NCBI RefSeq assembly: GCF_030552475.1
Contig: NZ_JAUPED010000006.1
Span: forward strand, 224,313 to 288,312
From: Mariniflexile sp. AS56
GTDB taxonomy: Bacteria > Bacteroidota > Bacteroidia > Flavobacteriales > Flavobacteriaceae
Reading direction: 5' to 3'
DNA length: 64,000 nucleotides
Position 1 is the first letter of the stretch, and the number at the start of each line of letters is the position of its first letter. The notes below the pieces were generated by a model. That model saw only the letters and a program-made list of their open reading frames with translations. It was not told the DNA's origin and searched no databases. Below are positions 62,920 to 64,000 of this stretch, piece after piece. Position numbers and translations under genes: made by a program.

Positions 62920-62939
62920 AAGTTTAAAAAAAAAGGAAA

Positions 62940-63148
62940 ACGCTCTGGATATAAGAAGTAAATCCGTTTTAATTTCTTTCAGGATGATTTATCTTGTAAT
63001 TTATCTAAATTATAACAAGCTAGATAATAAAATCTAAAAACGACCTCCACTAATTTTTAGCATGAATTGTTCATTAAATTTATAGTGGTTTGTGCTTCTT
63101 TGGGGTGTTTTTTTACTTGAAAAAGTATAAATGTTTTAGCAAAACAAA
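62940..63148. other. AT-rich stretch without recognisable features
   Basis: No coding signal, repeat or structural RNA is recognised on either strand. It lies between the IS6 remnant and the tRNA-linked terminator. Confidence 0.4.
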
Positions 63149-63175
63149 AAAGTCAAGAATAAAATTCCTGACTTT
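63149..63175 (-). terminator. Minus-strand terminator following the tRNA 3' half
   Basis: AAAGTCAAGAAT and ATTCCTGACTTT form an 11-bp stem with one A-C mismatch around an AAA loop. On the minus strand it is followed by TTTTGTTTT, giving a proper intrinsic terminator 15 nt downstream of the tRNA-like 3' end. It suggests this side of the tRNA half is the original host sequence. Confidence 0.65.
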
Positions 63176-63189
63176 CCTAGTGTTTATAA

Positions 63190-63232
63190 GTAGCGAGAGG
63201 GGGGCACGATCCCCCGACCTCCGGGTTATGAA
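63190..63232 (-). tRNA. 3' half of a tRNA gene with CAU anticodon loop (partial)
   Basis: Read on the minus strand, TTCATAACCCGGAGGTC followed by a GGGGG...CCCCC T-arm and CTCTCGCTAC is the 3' half of a Met-type (or Ile2) tRNA gene, starting in the anticodon loop. The 5' half of the anticodon stem (TTGAG) does not pair, so the tRNA is interrupted at the loop. The T-loop ATCGTGC lacks the usual TTC and A58. This is the typical extent of a tyrosine-integrase attachment core. It is not a functional tRNA as it stands. Confidence 0.65.
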
Positions 63233-63288
63233 CTCAAATGCCGTGATTTACTAAGCACGTTTGCTGGGCTCACAAGCCTATAAAATTT

Positions 63289-63312
63289 AAAAACGTATGC
63301 AAAAACGTATGC
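63289..63312. repeat. Tandem 12-bp direct repeat beside the tRNA half
   Basis: AAAAACGTATGC occurs twice head-to-tail (63289-63300 and 63301-63312), and a third GTATGCA core appears about 40 nt on. It lies about 57 nt from the tRNA 3' half. Short direct repeats in this position are common as integrase arm-binding sites, which supports reading the region as an attachment site; no integrase gene is visible. Confidence 0.55.
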
Positions 63313-63430
63313 AGTTTTTAGTTTTCTGATTAAAAAAATACTGTATGCAATTTAATGAAAATTTGGAGAACAATGACTTCAAATTATCTAAAATTAGATT
63401 ATAACAAATATTTTTATTAAACATTCTAAA

Positions 63431-63634
63431 TCAAGCATTATTTATAAATTTAATTTTATTGTCATTACCAAATTTTAAAAAGGATATACCATTGGAAAGA
63501 CTTTCTATATTAATTTTATCATTTTCAGATATAGAAACTTTACTTATTTCTGCACCAAGTGTATTATATATACTATAATTTTCGGTTTTAATCAATTCTA
63601 GTATTTGAATAAAATCATTGGTGAGATTTGGATA
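63431..63634 (-). pseudogene. Fragment encoding a T9SS C-terminal sorting domain
   Basis: The minus strand encodes 67 residues ending at the TGA at 63433-63431: YPNLTNDFIQIL, ENYSIYNTLGAEISK, NIESLSNGISFLKFG. This is a complete type IX sorting domain pattern (YPNP-like start, IYN-x-GxE middle, L-x-x-G-x-x-x-L end). A stop codon stands directly upstream, so only the tail of a secreted protein is left. Confidence 0.7.
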
Positions 63635-63729
63635 TCATTAAGTATTTATGGTTATACTTTCTGATCCATTCATTGATAGAGGTAGGAGCAATACCATAAA
63701 ATTCACCTATGGGTTTTTGTTTAGTTTAC
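63615..63729 (-). pseudogene. Fragment resembling an IS transposase helix-turn-helix
   Basis: On the minus strand a short open stretch encodes KPIGEFYGIAPTSINEWIRK and YNHKYL, similar in pattern to the helix-turn-helix of IS3-type OrfA proteins. It is bounded by stop codons and overlaps the upstream edge of the T9SS-domain fragment in another frame. It is probably a scrap of a transposase gene; evidence is motif-level only. Confidence 0.45.
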
Positions 63730-64000
63730 CGGTTGTTGTTTCTCCTAAAATTTTCAGTTTAAAAGGTTCTGATTACTTTGTCATTTTTGTAAATAATGTT
63801 TAAAATTATGTAGCCTTATTTTAAGAGGGGCACTATGTTTGCCAACATCTAGGTTATGGTTAGTACAGGATTAGAAGTTCTGAACTTTAAACTAAGCAAT
63901 AAACACCGTATTAATTATAGCTATTGTGCCTGTTGCACAAGTTAAGAAAAAGCTTTGATGAGATTGTATAAAAAAGGGAAATTTCTTATCTTTATATATG
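63730..64000. other. Non-coding stretch at the right edge
   Basis: No gene is recognised. The last ~75 nt (GCCTGTTGCACAAGTTAAG and an AT-rich run ending in ATG) look like the terminal repeat and promoter of an insertion sequence that continues beyond the window, but this cannot be settled from the visible bases. Confidence 0.3.

Noticed and set aside
62940..64000. An integrase or complete mobile element at the right border
   Set aside because: Only fragments (IS6 end, half tRNA, direct repeats, short transposase-like stretch) can be seen; no recombinase frame is present.

Overview
The window reads as a low-GC marine Flavobacteriia (Bacteroidota) chromosome segment. It has SusC/SusD-type uptake genes, a hybrid two-component regulator, type IX secretion (T9SS) C-terminal sorting domains, AT-rich leaders without Shine-Dalgarno sequences, and many Cys-anchored lipoproteins. 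Almost the whole window (1953-62578) is one co-oriented plus-strand polysaccharide utilization locus (PUL). The enzyme set is three GH107-type endo-fucanases, two GH29 and one GH95 fucosidase, two GH141-type beta-helix proteins, eight S1 formylglycine sulfatases, two esterases, GH43-like and GH172 enzymes and several unclassified proteins. This points to a sulfated, probably acetylated, fucose-rich glycan of the brown-algal fucoidan type.

Layout. (1) 1-1497: the end of a lutBC L-lactate oxidation operon, which fits because some L-fucose catabolic routes end in L-lactate. (2) 1953-6089: the HTCS sensor/regulator. (3) 6457-12875: GH29 and the SusC/SusD pair, followed by a strong hairpin. (4) 12962-24681: sulfatases, an EF-hand esterase, a stand-alone T9SS protein, two GH107 enzymes and a second GH29. 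(5) 24757-29353: a second TonB-dependent receptor paired with a DUF285-repeat lipoprotein instead of a SusD, closed by a terminator. (6) 29470-34081: SGNH esterase, sulfatase and an unrecognised T9SS protein. (7) 34576-51536: a divergent GH107, four sulfatases, GH43/GH117-like, GHL15-like, GH95 and GH172. (8) 51633-62578: a sulfatase, a beta-helix/PDZ protein, a nucleoside-hydrolase-like protein, GH43 and two tandem GH141. (9) 62579-64000: a graveyard of truncated genes, an IS6-family end, half a tRNA gene and direct repeats.

How it works together (inference). T9SS-exported GH107 endo-enzymes cut the polymer at or outside the cell surface. The SusCD pair, and perhaps the receptor/DUF285 pair, import the fragments. 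Lipoprotein or periplasmic sulfatases, esterases and exo-fucosidases finish degradation, and the HTCS senses periplasmic oligosaccharides.

The most interesting structure lies between genes. The last ~45 codons of a second HTCS and the ~130 bp that normally follow it survive as a fossil at 34094-34390. The start of a TonB receptor survives as a 20-codon fossil at 31896-31955. The last gene is cut by an IS6-family end at 62709. The locus therefore looks like a fusion of at least two ancestral fucan PULs that lost one regulator and one receptor. The sequence shared downstream of both HTCS 3' ends is a candidate HTCS-responsive promoter region.
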